Source: Halobacteriales archaeon QS_9_68_17
GTDB taxonomy: Archaea; Halobacteriota; Halobacteria; Halobacteriales; Natronoarchaeaceae
DNA length: 54,149 bases
Direction of reading: 5' to 3'
NCBI GenBank assembly: GCA_003023565.1
Contig: PXSA01000034.1
Coordinates: 1-54,149, forward strand
Translations under genes and position numbers: made by a program
The notes under the pieces: model-generated
Databases searched by the model: none
Seen by the model: only the letters and a program-made list of their open reading frames with translations
Told to the model about the DNA's origin: nothing
Part shown: in pieces, positions 1 to 7,188 of the stretch
How the letters are laid out: every line of letters begins with the position of its first letter
Numbering within the stretch: the first letter of the stretch is position 1

Positions 1-1
1 G

Positions 2-358
2 GACGAGGTGAACGACCGCCTCGACGAGTCGGCGCTCGACCTCTCCGGGGGGCAACAGCAGCGGGTCTGCATCGCACGCGCCATCGCCCCCGACCCCGAC
101 GTGCTGCTGATGGACGAACCGGCGTCGGCGCTCGACCCCGTCGCCACCTCCCAGATCGAGGACCTGATCGAGGAACTCTCGAAGGAGTACACGGTCGTCA
201 TCGTCACCCACAACATGCAGCAGGCGGCCCGCATCTCCGACAAGACGGCCGTCTTCCTCACCGGCGGCGAACTCGTCGAGTTCGGCGACACCGACAAGGT
301 CTTCGAGAACCCGGAGAACGGGCGCGTCGAAGATTACATCACCGGGAAGTTCGGATAG
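2..358 (+). CDS. pstB: Phosphate ABC transporter ATPase PstB (5' truncated by window edge)
   Basis: This is the C-terminal part of the ATPase that energises high-affinity phosphate import by the PstSCAB complex at the cytoplasmic face of the membrane. The reading frame is open from base 2, so the start lies outside the window. Visible motifs are the ABC signature LSGGQQQR, Walker B with D-loop ([11 protein letters not shown]) and the switch His in VTHN; Walker A is lost with the missing N-terminus. The Gln-rich signature and the ending EDYITGKFG fit PstB rather than other ABC ATPases. phoU follows 5 bases after the stop, the usual pst-phoU order, so the two are almost certainly cotranscribed. 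Confidence 0.93.
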   Translation, partial: DEVNDRLDESALDLSGGQQQRVCIARAIAPDPDVLLMDEPASALDPVATSQIEDLIEELSKEYTVVIVTHNMQQAARISDKTAVFLTGGELVEFGDTDKVFENPENGRVEDYITGKFG

Positions 359-363
359 ATCGT

Positions 364-1041
364 ATGGCTCGACAGAACTACCAGGACAAGCTGACGGAAC
401 TCGAAGAGGACGTGCTCTACATGAGCGAGGTCGTCCTCGAACGGCTCCGGATGGCGATGGACGCCCTGGAACGGAAAAACGAGGAGCTGGCCTGGGAGGT
501 CATCGACGGCGACGACGAGATCAATCGGATGTATCTCGACCTCGAACAGGACTGTATCGACCTCCTCGCGCTCCAGCAACCCGTCGCCAGCGACCTGCGC
601 TTCATCGCCGCGACGTTCAAGATCATCACCGACCTCGAGCGGATCGGCGACCTCGCCACCAACATCGGCGAGTACACGCTGCAGGCCAATCATGACGTGT
701 TCCCGGAGGTTGACGTACAGGAGATCGGAACGATCACCCGCGACATGGTCGAGGAGGCGATGGACGCCTACGCCCGCGAGGACGCCGACGAGTGCCACGA
801 GATAGCGGCGGCCGACGACGAGATCGACGCGCTCTGTGAGCGCGCCAGCGAGACCGTCGTCCGCGACCTGATCGAGCGCGAACTGGAGGAGACCGACGAG
901 AAGGACGTCGAGCGACTGCTTCAGGACGTCTCGCGTCTCCTGCTCACCATCCGGGACCTCGAACGCGTCGGCGACCACGCGGTCAACATCTGCGCGCGGA
1001 CGCTGTACATGGTCGAGAACGACGACGAACTGATCTACTGA
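364..1041 (+). CDS. phoU: Phosphate transport regulator PhoU
   Basis: The 225-residue protein has the two tandem three-helix PhoU repeats and normal family length. Repeat 1 contains LRFIAATFKIITDLERIGDL and repeat 2 contains the matching RLLLTIRDLERVGDHAVNIC; the E/D residues of these ERxGD motifs bind iron or other metal clusters in structurally known PhoU proteins. PhoU normally damps Pst transport and phosphate signalling. It starts 5 bases after pstB, so it is the last gene of the pst operon. A T-rich tract follows the stop. Function is known from the family; regulation here is inferred from gene order. Confidence 0.95.
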   Translation: MARQNYQDKLTELEEDVLYMSEVVLERLRMAMDALERKNEELAWEVIDGDDEINRMYLDLEQDCIDLLALQQPVASDLRFIAATFKIITDLERIGDLATNIGEYTLQANHDVFPEVDVQEIGTITRDMVEEAMDAYAREDADECHEIAAADDEIDALCERASETVVRDLIERELEETDEKDVERLLQDVSRLLLTIRDLERVGDHAVNICARTLYMVENDDELIY

Positions 1042-1054
1042 CTCCGGTCTCCCT

Positions 1055-1068
1055 CTTTTTCACTTTTC
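1055..1068 (+). terminator. T-rich terminator after phoU
   Basis: Two T-tracts (1056-1060 and 1064-1067) follow the phoU stop by about 14 bases. Oligo-T tracts terminate archaeal transcription without a required hairpin. The site overlaps the 3' end of the convergent minus-strand gene ending at 1060. This is inferred from composition only. Confidence 0.4.
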
Positions 1069-1626
1069 GTCTCCGTTCTCCGCGGTCGCTTCGCCCTCGT
1101 ATCGCCACGTCGTCTCCGAGCGCCAGGTGGGCGCGTCGATGCCGGGGAGCGTCCGCAGGCGGGGCTTGACCATCGCCCACCACGCGTCCGGATGGTCGTA
1201 GCTGGCCGTCTGTACGGGATACACTTCCTCGCGGAAGACAGGTTCCTCGACCGTCCCCTCGTCGGCGAGGTAGTCGAACGCGGCGCGGACCGCGTCGCGC
1301 CGCCAGTCCCGCATCATCCCGCTCGTCCCCGGCACGTCGAGCGCGTCGATGGCGTCGCCCACGGAGCGTTCGGTCGCCTCCGGTTCGTCCCCGTACGCCG
1401 ACGTCGGCCGGTACCAGACGGCGGAGCCACCGCGGGGACGCTTCCGGCGGACGCGCCACTCGTCCGCGAGTTCGGCCAGTTTCGCCGCCGCCGTCTGCTC
1501 GGTCACGCCGGCGCTCTCCGCGACCCCGGCGGTCGTCAGCGGCTCCGACCCACGGAACGCGTCGAGGACGCGGTCGTCGTCTACCCCGTCGACGAACCCC
1601 CACTGTCGCTCGTCGTCCCCGCTCAT
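1060..1626 (-). CDS. Haloarchaeal protein with N-terminal helix-turn-helix
   Basis: A 188-residue acidic protein. Residues about 15-75 look like a winged HTH (VLDAFRGSEPLTTAGVAESA, then AAAKLAELADEWRVRRKRPR), with the pattern of a DNA-recognition helix and a basic wing. The C-terminal half is Trp-rich (DAWWAMVKPRLRTLP and TWRSETTWRY) and is not recognised. The ATG at 1626 is chosen because the upstream in-frame extension is basic and low-complexity, unlike haloarchaeal coding sequence. It converges on phoU and is divergent from the next HTH gene. It is likely a transcriptional regulator, but the target is unknown. Confidence 0.75.
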   Translation of the reverse strand: MSGDDERQWGFVDGVDDDRVLDAFRGSEPLTTAGVAESAGVTEQTAAAKLAELADEWRVRRKRPRGGSAVWYRPTSAYGDEPEATERSVGDAIDALDVPGTSGMMRDWRRDAVRAAFDYLADEGTVEEPVFREEVYPVQTASYDHPDAWWAMVKPRLRTLPGIDAPTWRSETTWRYEGEATAENGDEK

Positions 1627-1743
1627 GGCGTCAGGGTAGACGCCCCTGCGGTTTGGTTCTTTAGGTCCGCCCCGCTGACGGACGCCGCTGTGCCTAGATG
1701 ATTTGGCTCGACACTTTTTCCCCCGTATCTCGAACCCAGCCCC

Positions 1744-2097
1744 ATGGTCGAGAGCAACACCCGTTCCCCGCAGGACCACCCCGCAGACTCCACGCGCGCA
1801 CCCGGTGACGAGGTCTTCTCCGTTCTCGCGGACCGCCAGCGGCGACAGATACTCCGGTATCTACACGGGTCCGATCCCCCCGAGGGGATCGAGTCGATAG
1901 CGGACGCCATCGAGGACAGGCACGACGCTCCCCCGCGGCGGGAGTTGCGCATCGCCCTCCACCACAAGCACCTCCCCAAGCTGGACGCGGCCGGGCTGGT
2001 CGAGTACGCCGCCGGCGACAGCCGGGTCGTCGACGCGGACGGCATCGAGTCGGTCGAGTCGCACCTCGACACCGCCGAGGACCTCGGCGGGTTCTGA
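1744..2097 (+). CDS. DUF7344-type winged-helix protein
   Basis: The 117-residue protein has the haloarchaeal HTH signature: DEVFSVLADRQRRQILRYL, a middle segment with IADAI, then ALHHKHLPKLDAAGLVEY before an acidic tail. This matches the DUF7344 / ArsR-like wHTH family, of which a second member sits at 25250-25621. Members are predicted DNA-binding regulators; ligand and target are unknown. It is divergent from the HTH gene at 1060-1626, with about 117 bases between the starts, so the two may share a control region. Confidence 0.8.
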   Translation: MVESNTRSPQDHPADSTRAPGDEVFSVLADRQRRQILRYLHGSDPPEGIESIADAIEDRHDAPPRRELRIALHHKHLPKLDAAGLVEYAAGDSRVVDADGIESVESHLDTAEDLGGF

Positions 2098-2318
2098 CTG
2101 TCGGTCGGCAGCGGGGTCACCGCTCCTCCACCGTCAGATGCTCGGGCGGCACACGGTCGGCGGTGAACGTCGGACACGGGCGAGGGTAGCCGACCCCGAG
2201 ACGAAAGCACGGAGGACCGGGGCCGGAAACCGACGGAGGCCGGTCGGCGGCGAACCGTCGCCGCGTATTCGAGCAGCTGACAGTGGAGATTAACTGGCTC
2301 AACGTCGCATCGATCCCC

Positions 2319-2528
2319 ATGGAGCTCGGACGACCGACGCGCGACGCCGAGGCCGAACAGGAGTGTCCCGAGTGCGGGAGCGAGAACGCCTCCCGTCGAG
2401 GCGAGGAGCGGGAGACGTTCGAGAACGGACAGACCGTCGTCAAGCGCGAGCACTGCACCTGCGAGCGCTGCAACGCCAGTTGGTGGGTCGACGTGTGGCC
2501 GGACGACCGGGTCTACGTCACGGGGTGA
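2319..2528 (+). CDS. Small zinc-ribbon protein
   Basis: A 69-residue protein with CPECGS near the N-terminus and CTCERCNASWW near the C-terminus, two CxxC knuckles that would bind one zinc in a ribbon fold. The ATG at 2319 (MELGRPTRD) is preferred over the in-frame start at 2283, whose extension looks non-coding. No catalytic residues are visible. Such small zinc-ribbon proteins are common in haloarchaea and mostly uncharacterised. The downstream 360 bases hold no clear gene. Confidence 0.72.
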   Translation: MELGRPTRDAEAEQECPECGSENASRRGEERETFENGQTVVKREHCTCERCNASWWVDVWPDDRVYVTG

Positions 2529-2889
2529 CCGTCCCGGGCCGGCGACCGGGGATACCGCCCGGCAGCACCGAGCGTCGCGTAGCGAGGCGGCGACGGCGAG
2601 CGTCGTGTTCGGGCGACTCCGGTCCGCCGGCGGCGACCTCCCGTCGGTCGTCGTCCGCTCCGTCCGTCGCCCCCACCGGAGCACCGGTCGCGAAGCACCG
2701 ACTAGCGCGGCGCGTAGCATCGCGCCGACCCCCGCGGTCACCCCGACGAAGGGGCCGGCGGCCGTAACGACGGCGACGAACCTGTAAGCGGTGCCGAGAT
2801 ACAGTGCCGCAGGGCCGCCGTGCCCGGGATAGCGAGTAGTGTATTGCGACGGAAAGAGTCGATTCGGGTCGCGAGGACGCCGGACTCGG
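2529..2889. other. Gene-poor stretch with a possible decayed membrane-protein fragment
   Basis: No intact gene is seen. On the minus strand, around 2690-2800, one frame reads like a hydrophobic helix (TAYRFVAVVTAAGPFVGV, then GVGAMLRAALVGA) but has no start codon, and it runs into basic, non-haloarchaeal sequence. It may be a relic of a small membrane protein. No RNA structure or repeat was recognised. Confidence 0.3.
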
Positions 2890-3208
2890 CTACGCCCGTC
2901 CTCGCGCGCGGTCGATGTCGCCCTGCGGGTCGTCGTTGTGGTACTGACGGGCGAACACCTCTGCGGGGACGCCCGCCGCCGCGACGGACTCGCCGTCGTC
3001 CGTCAGGTCCCTCCGACTGCGCCTCGTCGACCGCTCGGTCGCCCGCGACGTAGCGCGTATCGGCGTGGAGGACCCCGGCGTCCTCGTCGGCCTCGTACTC
3101 CCGACGGACGGCGTACTCGTCGGCCTCGTAAACGGCCTCGTACCGGTCGTCGGCGGTCGTGAACGACGTTCGGATGCCCCGTGCCCCGGTGGTCTCCTCG
3201 TGGTCCAT
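2890..3208 (-). pseudogene. Small acidic haloarchaeal protein with a +1 frameshift
   Basis: From the ATG at 3208 one frame reads MDHEETTGARGIRTSFTTAD and continues acidic through DRAVDEAQSE; it then turns into Arg-rich nonsense. Dropping one G from the GGG at 3009-3011 (minus strand) joins it to DLTDDGESVAAAGVPAEVFA and a stop at 2890, giving a smooth 105-residue acidic protein. An in-frame ATG at 3238 is an alternative start. The product is not recognised. Either the gene is a recent pseudogene or the sequence has one extra base; the same signature recurs elsewhere in the window. Confidence 0.6.
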
Positions 3209-3405
3209 CGTCCCGTCCTGCGGCGCAGAACCGTTCACACGGGCTGCCGTGGCTGTACATCGGTATTCGGCGACCCGCGACGCCGAAACACCGAAACGAC
3301 CGGCAGGATCCCCTGTTACGCTGCGGAGTCGCGGGTGAAAAAACGCCAGACGGGCGTCTGACGCGACCCCCGTTACTTACCAGTGGGATCGTTGAATGAC
3401 GGGAC

Positions 3406-4083
3406 GTGAAACGCCGAACGTATCTCGGACTCGCGGTGCTGGCGCTCGCCGGGTGCTCCAGCGACGGCGGCAACGTCGGGCCGGGAAACGCGACGACGGG
3501 GACGAACGAGAGTTCCGACGCGACGACGGGCGAGGGCGGATCGGACCCGCGCCTGTTCGACGGGAGCGGGGCGGCCACTACCGGTACCTTCGAACTCGGG
3601 GGCGGCATCACCGCGTTCGACATGGAACACGTCGGCGACGGCAGTTTCCAGGTCGAACTCGTCGACGACGCGAGCGGTAAGGTCGTCGAGTTCGTCGCGA
3701 ACGAGATGGGCCAGTGGCAGGGACGGATCCCCTACGGCGTCGATGCCGGGACGTACGTCCTGCGAGTCAGCACCGACGGCGAGTGGGGCATCGAGGTCCG
3801 ACAGCCGGGGCCCTCGGGGAGCGACGCAGCCGAACCGTCGCTGTCGCTCTCCGGCGACTCGCCCGACTACGAGGGTCCGGTCGAGTTCTCCGGCGAGACG
3901 ACGTTTACGGGGCGCTACGACAGCAACGGCGTCTTCAACGTCTCCGTGTTGGACGCGGAGGGCGACGAGACGAGCGTCTTCACGGAGATGCGGTCGTTCG
4001 AGGGAGAGGAGACGGTCGCGACCGACGGGACCGGGTGGGTCCGCGTCGTCGCGAACGGGGCGTGGGAACTGGCGGTCGAGTAG
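3406..4083 (+). CDS. Secreted lipoprotein of unknown function
   Basis: The 225-residue protein begins at GTG with MKRRTYLGLAVLALAGCSSD, a lipoprotein signal with a LAGC lipobox; a Ser/Thr/Gly-rich linker follows, typical of haloarchaeal anchored proteins. The mature part contains two similar beta-rich modules, each with F(Q/N)V..LD(A/D)..G and ending in GEWGIEVRQ and GAWELAVE, which suggests a duplicated jelly-roll-like domain. No catalytic motif is seen. It probably sits on the outer face of the membrane. No operon partner is evident; the tRNA-Met gene converges on it. Confidence 0.78.
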   Translation: MKRRTYLGLAVLALAGCSSDGGNVGPGNATTGTNESSDATTGEGGSDPRLFDGSGAATTGTFELGGGITAFDMEHVGDGSFQVELVDDASGKVVEFVANEMGQWQGRIPYGVDAGTYVLRVSTDGEWGIEVRQPGPSGSDAAEPSLSLSGDSPDYEGPVEFSGETTFTGRYDSNGVFNVSVLDAEGDETSVFTEMRSFEGEETVATDGTGWVRVVANGAWELAVE

Positions 4084-4173
4084 ACGTGTTCGGGAGGCCC
4101 CCGAACGAGGGGACCGGCCTTCCGCCGATATCCGGGGCGTCCCCACTCACACGATCCGTGACAGGTGGAAAAG

Positions 4174-4324
4174 TGCCCGGGGAGGGCTCCGAACCCTCGA
4201 TCTCCGCATGTCCCAGGTTCGAGGCTCGGCGGGCCTCAGGGACACGGAGAGCTTCCAAGGCGGTACCGCACCGAATCTCAGAACCCTATGAGTGCGGCGC
4301 TATGTCCAGCTAAGCCACCCGGGC
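4174..4324 (-). tRNA. tRNA-Met(CAU), elongator type, with 77-nt intron
   Basis: The minus strand starts GCCCGGGTGGCTTAGCTGG and ends in the pairing TCCCCGGGCA, giving a 7-bp acceptor stem with discriminator A. Exon 1 (4324-4287, 38 nt) ends after CACTCATA; exon 2 (4209-4174, 36 nt) starts ATGCGG. Joined, they form the anticodon arm CCGCA-CTCATAA-TGCGG with anticodon CAT. The intron (4286-4210) lies between positions 37 and 38, the canonical archaeal site cleaved by the tRNA-splicing endonuclease at a bulge-helix-bulge. Haloarchaeal elongator tRNA-Met is known to carry an intron of about this size. CCA is not encoded. Confidence 0.93.
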
Positions 4325-4430
4325 TCACTCCCCGATAGTCGGCTGGTAGTCTTTAAACTTCTCATATCCGCCGACGGGAAGCGGAAACGTGGCCCTCGGA
4401 TTTAAGACACGTCCGGGACTCACTGTGAGC

Positions 4431-5411
4431 ATGGACGTTCCCGGTATCGTGGAGTCTTCCCTCGGCGACGAGAACGTCGCCGCCCGGGTCTCGATAGGCG
4501 GCGAGGACGAACTTCTCGTCACGCCAACGCGGACGCTTATCTACCGAGCGGACGGGCTCCTCAGCGACGAAACGGTCGACGAATACCCTCACGATGCGGA
4601 GCGACTCACCGTCTCCGAAGGGCGGCGAAAGACGGAGATCACCCTCGAGTACGCCATCGAGAGCGAGCGCGAGTTCACCCTCCCTTCGAAGCAGGCCGAC
4701 AAGGCCCTGCACCCGGTGCTCGCGGGCGTGTTGAACGCGAGCGGCGTCACCGACCCCGGCGAGTCGGTGACCCAGACCTACCGGTTCAGCGAACTGACTG
4801 TCGTGGTCACGAGCGACCGGCTGGTCAAGCACGTCGGCGAGGCGGTGTGGGACGAGGAGTACGAGGAGTACCGCTTCGACGAGGTCACGGGGCTCGACTT
4901 CGAGGAGGGCAGCGTCGCCACCCAGATAGTCCTCGACGTGGACGGGCGTCCCCAGCGGATCAAGGCCCCGAACGACCGGATCGGCGACCTCCGTCAGCGG
5001 CTCACGAGCGCGCTGTGTTCGTTCTACGACGTGGCCGGCGAGGCCGAACTCGCCGACGCGCTCAGAGGGGACGAAATCGAGGACGGCCCCGAGGAGGAAA
5101 CGGGCATGGGCTTCGGCGAGGGCGTCGATCCGCTCGACGCCGACCCGCCGGCGACCGAGGAGACGGAGGCCGCGGCGGACGACGGAGACGCCGCCGCGGA
5201 TGCGTCCGACGACGGGAGCGACGGCGCTCGGGTCGGCACCGTCGAGGCCGGCGACGACGAGGTGGACGCCGGCGACGACGGCTTCGACGAGGCCGGCTTC
5301 GAGCCCGCGACGTCGAACGACCCGCCCGGGTCTGCCGATGTCAACGAACTGCTTGAGAAGCAGCGCCGGACGATCGAACGGCTGGTCGACGAACTCAGCC
5401 GCGGCCGCTGA
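4431..5411 (+). CDS. Conserved haloarchaeal protein (DUF7115-like)
   Basis: A 326-residue protein from the ATG at 4431 (MDVPGIVESSLGDENVAARV). An in-frame ATG at 4389 would add 14 residues that look less conserved. Residues 1 to about 215 form two beta-rich halves with similar phrases (LLVTPTRTLIYRADG and VVVTSDRLVKHVGE), resembling PH-like or bacterial-PH-like modules that sense or anchor. The C-terminal 110 residues are an acidic disordered linker ending in a predicted coiled coil (NELLEKQRRTIERLVDELSR). Soluble, no signal peptide. The family assignment is from memory; no biochemical role is known to me. Confidence 0.7.
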   Translation: MDVPGIVESSLGDENVAARVSIGGEDELLVTPTRTLIYRADGLLSDETVDEYPHDAERLTVSEGRRKTEITLEYAIESEREFTLPSKQADKALHPVLAGVLNASGVTDPGESVTQTYRFSELTVVVTSDRLVKHVGEAVWDEEYEEYRFDEVTGLDFEEGSVATQIVLDVDGRPQRIKAPNDRIGDLRQRLTSALCSFYDVAGEAELADALRGDEIEDGPEEETGMGFGEGVDPLDADPPATEETEAAADDGDAAADASDDGSDGARVGTVEAGDDEVDAGDDGFDEAGFEPATSNDPPGSADVNELLEKQRRTIERLVDELSRGR

Positions 5412-5501
5412 TACGGTCTGCCGTAACGATGTACCGGAGCAACCGCGACTCGACCTACGGTTGCGCCGGAAACGACTCACAGCAGTCCGTGCGACGCCGC
5501 G

Positions 5502-5855
5502 TCACTCCCGCCCGGTCACCTTCCGGACGCAGGAACTGCCGAACGGGCCGACTTCTCCGGACTCGAACCGGATGAAGTGCCCCGTCGAGAGGCCCGTGCC
5601 GCAGCGCTCGCAGTCGAACTCGCCTTCCTTCCGAACGACCTGCGACTCGAACCGGACGAACGCGCCGCCCGAGGGGCGGAGGATGCCGTCCTCGCGCTCG
5701 ACGACGCCGCGCTTCTCGGCCTCGTCGAGGATCGTCCTCGTGAGCGTCGGGTTCGTCGTGACCGTCTCGATGCGGTCGACCGCCTCGGCCACCGTCAGCT
5801 CCTCGTGTTCCAGGTTCCGCAGGAGGTCGACGCCGAGTTCGACCGTCTCGTCCAT
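5502..5855 (-). CDS. DUF5830-type protein with C-terminal zinc knuckle
   Basis: The 117-residue protein has an all-alpha N-terminal half resembling a winged helix (ELTVAEAVDRIETVTTNPTL, then LDEAEKRGVVERE) and a C-terminal zinc-ribbon-like part with CERCGTGLSTGHFI and GPFGSSCVRKV. The paired CxxC and single C suggest zinc binding. It fits the haloarchaeal DUF5830 family as I recall it, for which no function is known. It ends about 90 bases from the convergent gene before it. Confidence 0.72.
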   Translation of the reverse strand: MDETVELGVDLLRNLEHEELTVAEAVDRIETVTTNPTLTRTILDEAEKRGVVEREDGILRPSGGAFVRFESQVVRKEGEFDCERCGTGLSTGHFIRFESGEVGPFGSSCVRKVTGRE

Positions 5856-5952
5856 CGTCCAACAGTCGCTCGCGGACCGGATTAAACGTTGCGCGCCGCC
5901 CGTCGCGCTCCGACCACAAAGGCTTCAAGGGGCACGCGACGACCTGCGGTCG

Positions 5953-6606
5953 ATGCAGGTCGACCGTCGAACCGCGGCGGGCGGTGCCGCCCTCGGTGCC
6001 GTCGTCGCCGCGAGCCTCCTCGCCTCTCCGGAGGCCGCCCTGTCCGTCGCGGCGTCGGCGGCCGCGGACCCGCTCCCGTTCGGCGTCGCCCTCCTCGCTA
6101 TCTACCTCGTCCGGCCGTTCGTCGCGTGGCCGACGACGGTGGTCGCGGTCCTCGCCGGCTACGGCTACGGCGTCGCCCTCGGGATCCCCGTCGCGCTCGC
6201 CGGGGCAGTGGTCACCTCCATGCCGCCGTTTCTCGGCGTGCGCTGGCTCGCGGACGACAGCCGGTTCTGGGGCCGCCTCGGCGACGCCGGCGACCGCTTC
6301 TTCGGGTCGACGGGCCACGTCCGCGGGGTCGCGGCGGCGCGCCTGCTCCCGATCCCGGCCGACGCCGTCACCTGCACGGCGGCGGCGAGCGGCGTCTCCC
6401 TGCCGGCGGTCGCCGTCGGCACCGTCCTCGGGGAACTGCCGTGGACCGTCGCCGCCGTGGTCGTCGGTAGCTCGGCGGAGCGCGTCGCCGCGCGGGGACT
6501 CGGCGAGGTCGGCCTCCCGCTCGTGGCGGCCTGCGTCGCCGCCGCGGCGCTGTTGCTCGCCAGCCCCGCGTATCAGTACCTCGGCCGCTCGACGATAGCG
6601 GCCTGA
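5953..6606 (+). CDS. TVP38/TMEM64 (VTT-domain) membrane protein
   Basis: The 217-residue protein has about six hydrophobic segments and the VTT-domain hallmarks: the re-entrant region RPFVAWPTTVVAVLAGYGYG, and downstream AAARLLPIPADAVTCTAAAS followed by VGTVLGELPWTVAAVVVG. Family members (DedA/TVP38 superfamily) are integral membrane proteins linked to lipid scrambling or small-molecule transport; the substrate is unknown here. The ATG at 5953 (MQVDRRTAAGG) is chosen because the frame upstream is antisense to another gene. It stands alone, with a small zinc-finger gene converging at its end. Confidence 0.85.
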   Translation: MQVDRRTAAGGAALGAVVAASLLASPEAALSVAASAAADPLPFGVALLAIYLVRPFVAWPTTVVAVLAGYGYGVALGIPVALAGAVVTSMPPFLGVRWLADDSRFWGRLGDAGDRFFGSTGHVRGVAAARLLPIPADAVTCTAAASGVSLPAVAVGTVLGELPWTVAAVVVGSSAERVAARGLGEVGLPLVAACVAAAALLLASPAYQYLGRSTIAA

Positions 6607-6607
6607 T

Positions 6608-6793
6608 TCAGCCGCCGAGGTCGATCCGACAGCACGCGCCCGTGGTCAGGTCCGTGTCGTCGATCTGCGCCGACAGACAGGCGTAGTTGCAGAACTGCCC
6701 GGCCTCCTGTCGACCGTCTCCGGTCCCCTCCTCGACGAACACCGGGTCGTGGTCGGACACGTCGCTCCCGCAGTACGTGCAGGCGTCGCTCAT
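6608..6793 (-). CDS. Small zinc-finger protein (61 aa)
   Basis: A 61-residue protein, MSDACTYCGSDVSDHDPVFV at its start, with a second Cys pair FCNYACLSAQ and a further CC near the end. The CxxC-x(n)-CxxxC arrangement suggests one treble-clef or TRASH-like zinc site. The name and function are not recognised. It lies 1 base from the end of the convergent VTT gene and upstream of another tiny zinc protein, so this is a cluster of small metal-binding proteins. Confidence 0.68.
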   Translation of the reverse strand: MSDACTYCGSDVSDHDPVFVEEGTGDGRQEAGQFCNYACLSAQIDDTDLTTGACCRIDLGG

Positions 6794-6877
6794 AGCGGGT
6801 GTGACGATGCGGGCGCACTAACCTTATTCGTCATGTCTCGTCCGCGCAATACCGCGCGAACGGCTCCGAGCGGGTCC

Positions 6878-7033
6878 TCAGACCCAGAAGTTGTCGCTGC
6901 AGTCCATCACCACGCCGTGTCGAGGGCAGACGTACTTGCAGTGCCGGCGGTACGTCGGCGTCTCACACATCGGACACGGTCGTCCGCCGTCGCCGCCGTC
7001 CTCGGCCCCGTCGCCCGTCGCCGCGTCGTCCAT
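6878..7033 (-). CDS. Tiny zinc-finger protein (51 aa), HVO_2523-like
   Basis: A 51-residue protein with a flexible acidic Gly-rich N-terminus and the compact motif RPCPMCETPTYRRHCKYVCP, followed by RHGVVMDCSDNFWV. The Cys and His spacing (CxxC, then C, C and H) suggests one or two zinc sites. The C-terminal pattern CPxHGVVxDCxDxFW matches a conserved haloarchaeal small-protein family that I recall as HVO_2523-like. ATG at 7033. No function is known. Confidence 0.72.
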   Translation of the reverse strand: MDDAATGDGAEDGGDGGRPCPMCETPTYRRHCKYVCPRHGVVMDCSDNFWV

Positions 7034-7188
7034 CACGGTCGGGTTCGGTGTGCTCCCTGCTAAGCGTTCTGCCCGAGCGCGAACGGCGATACAGAGCCGG
7101 GACCGACCAGGCGGACGCTCCCGACGGTACCGGTGGCGAGACGCGGAAAGAGAGAGAAGAAACGACCGTCGCGACCGGACCGGCTCCC

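Noticed and set aside
4210..4286. Box C/D guide RNA inside the tRNA-Met intron
   Set aside because: CTGA occurs but no RTGATGA C-box was found; the known guide-bearing intron is in tRNA-Trp.
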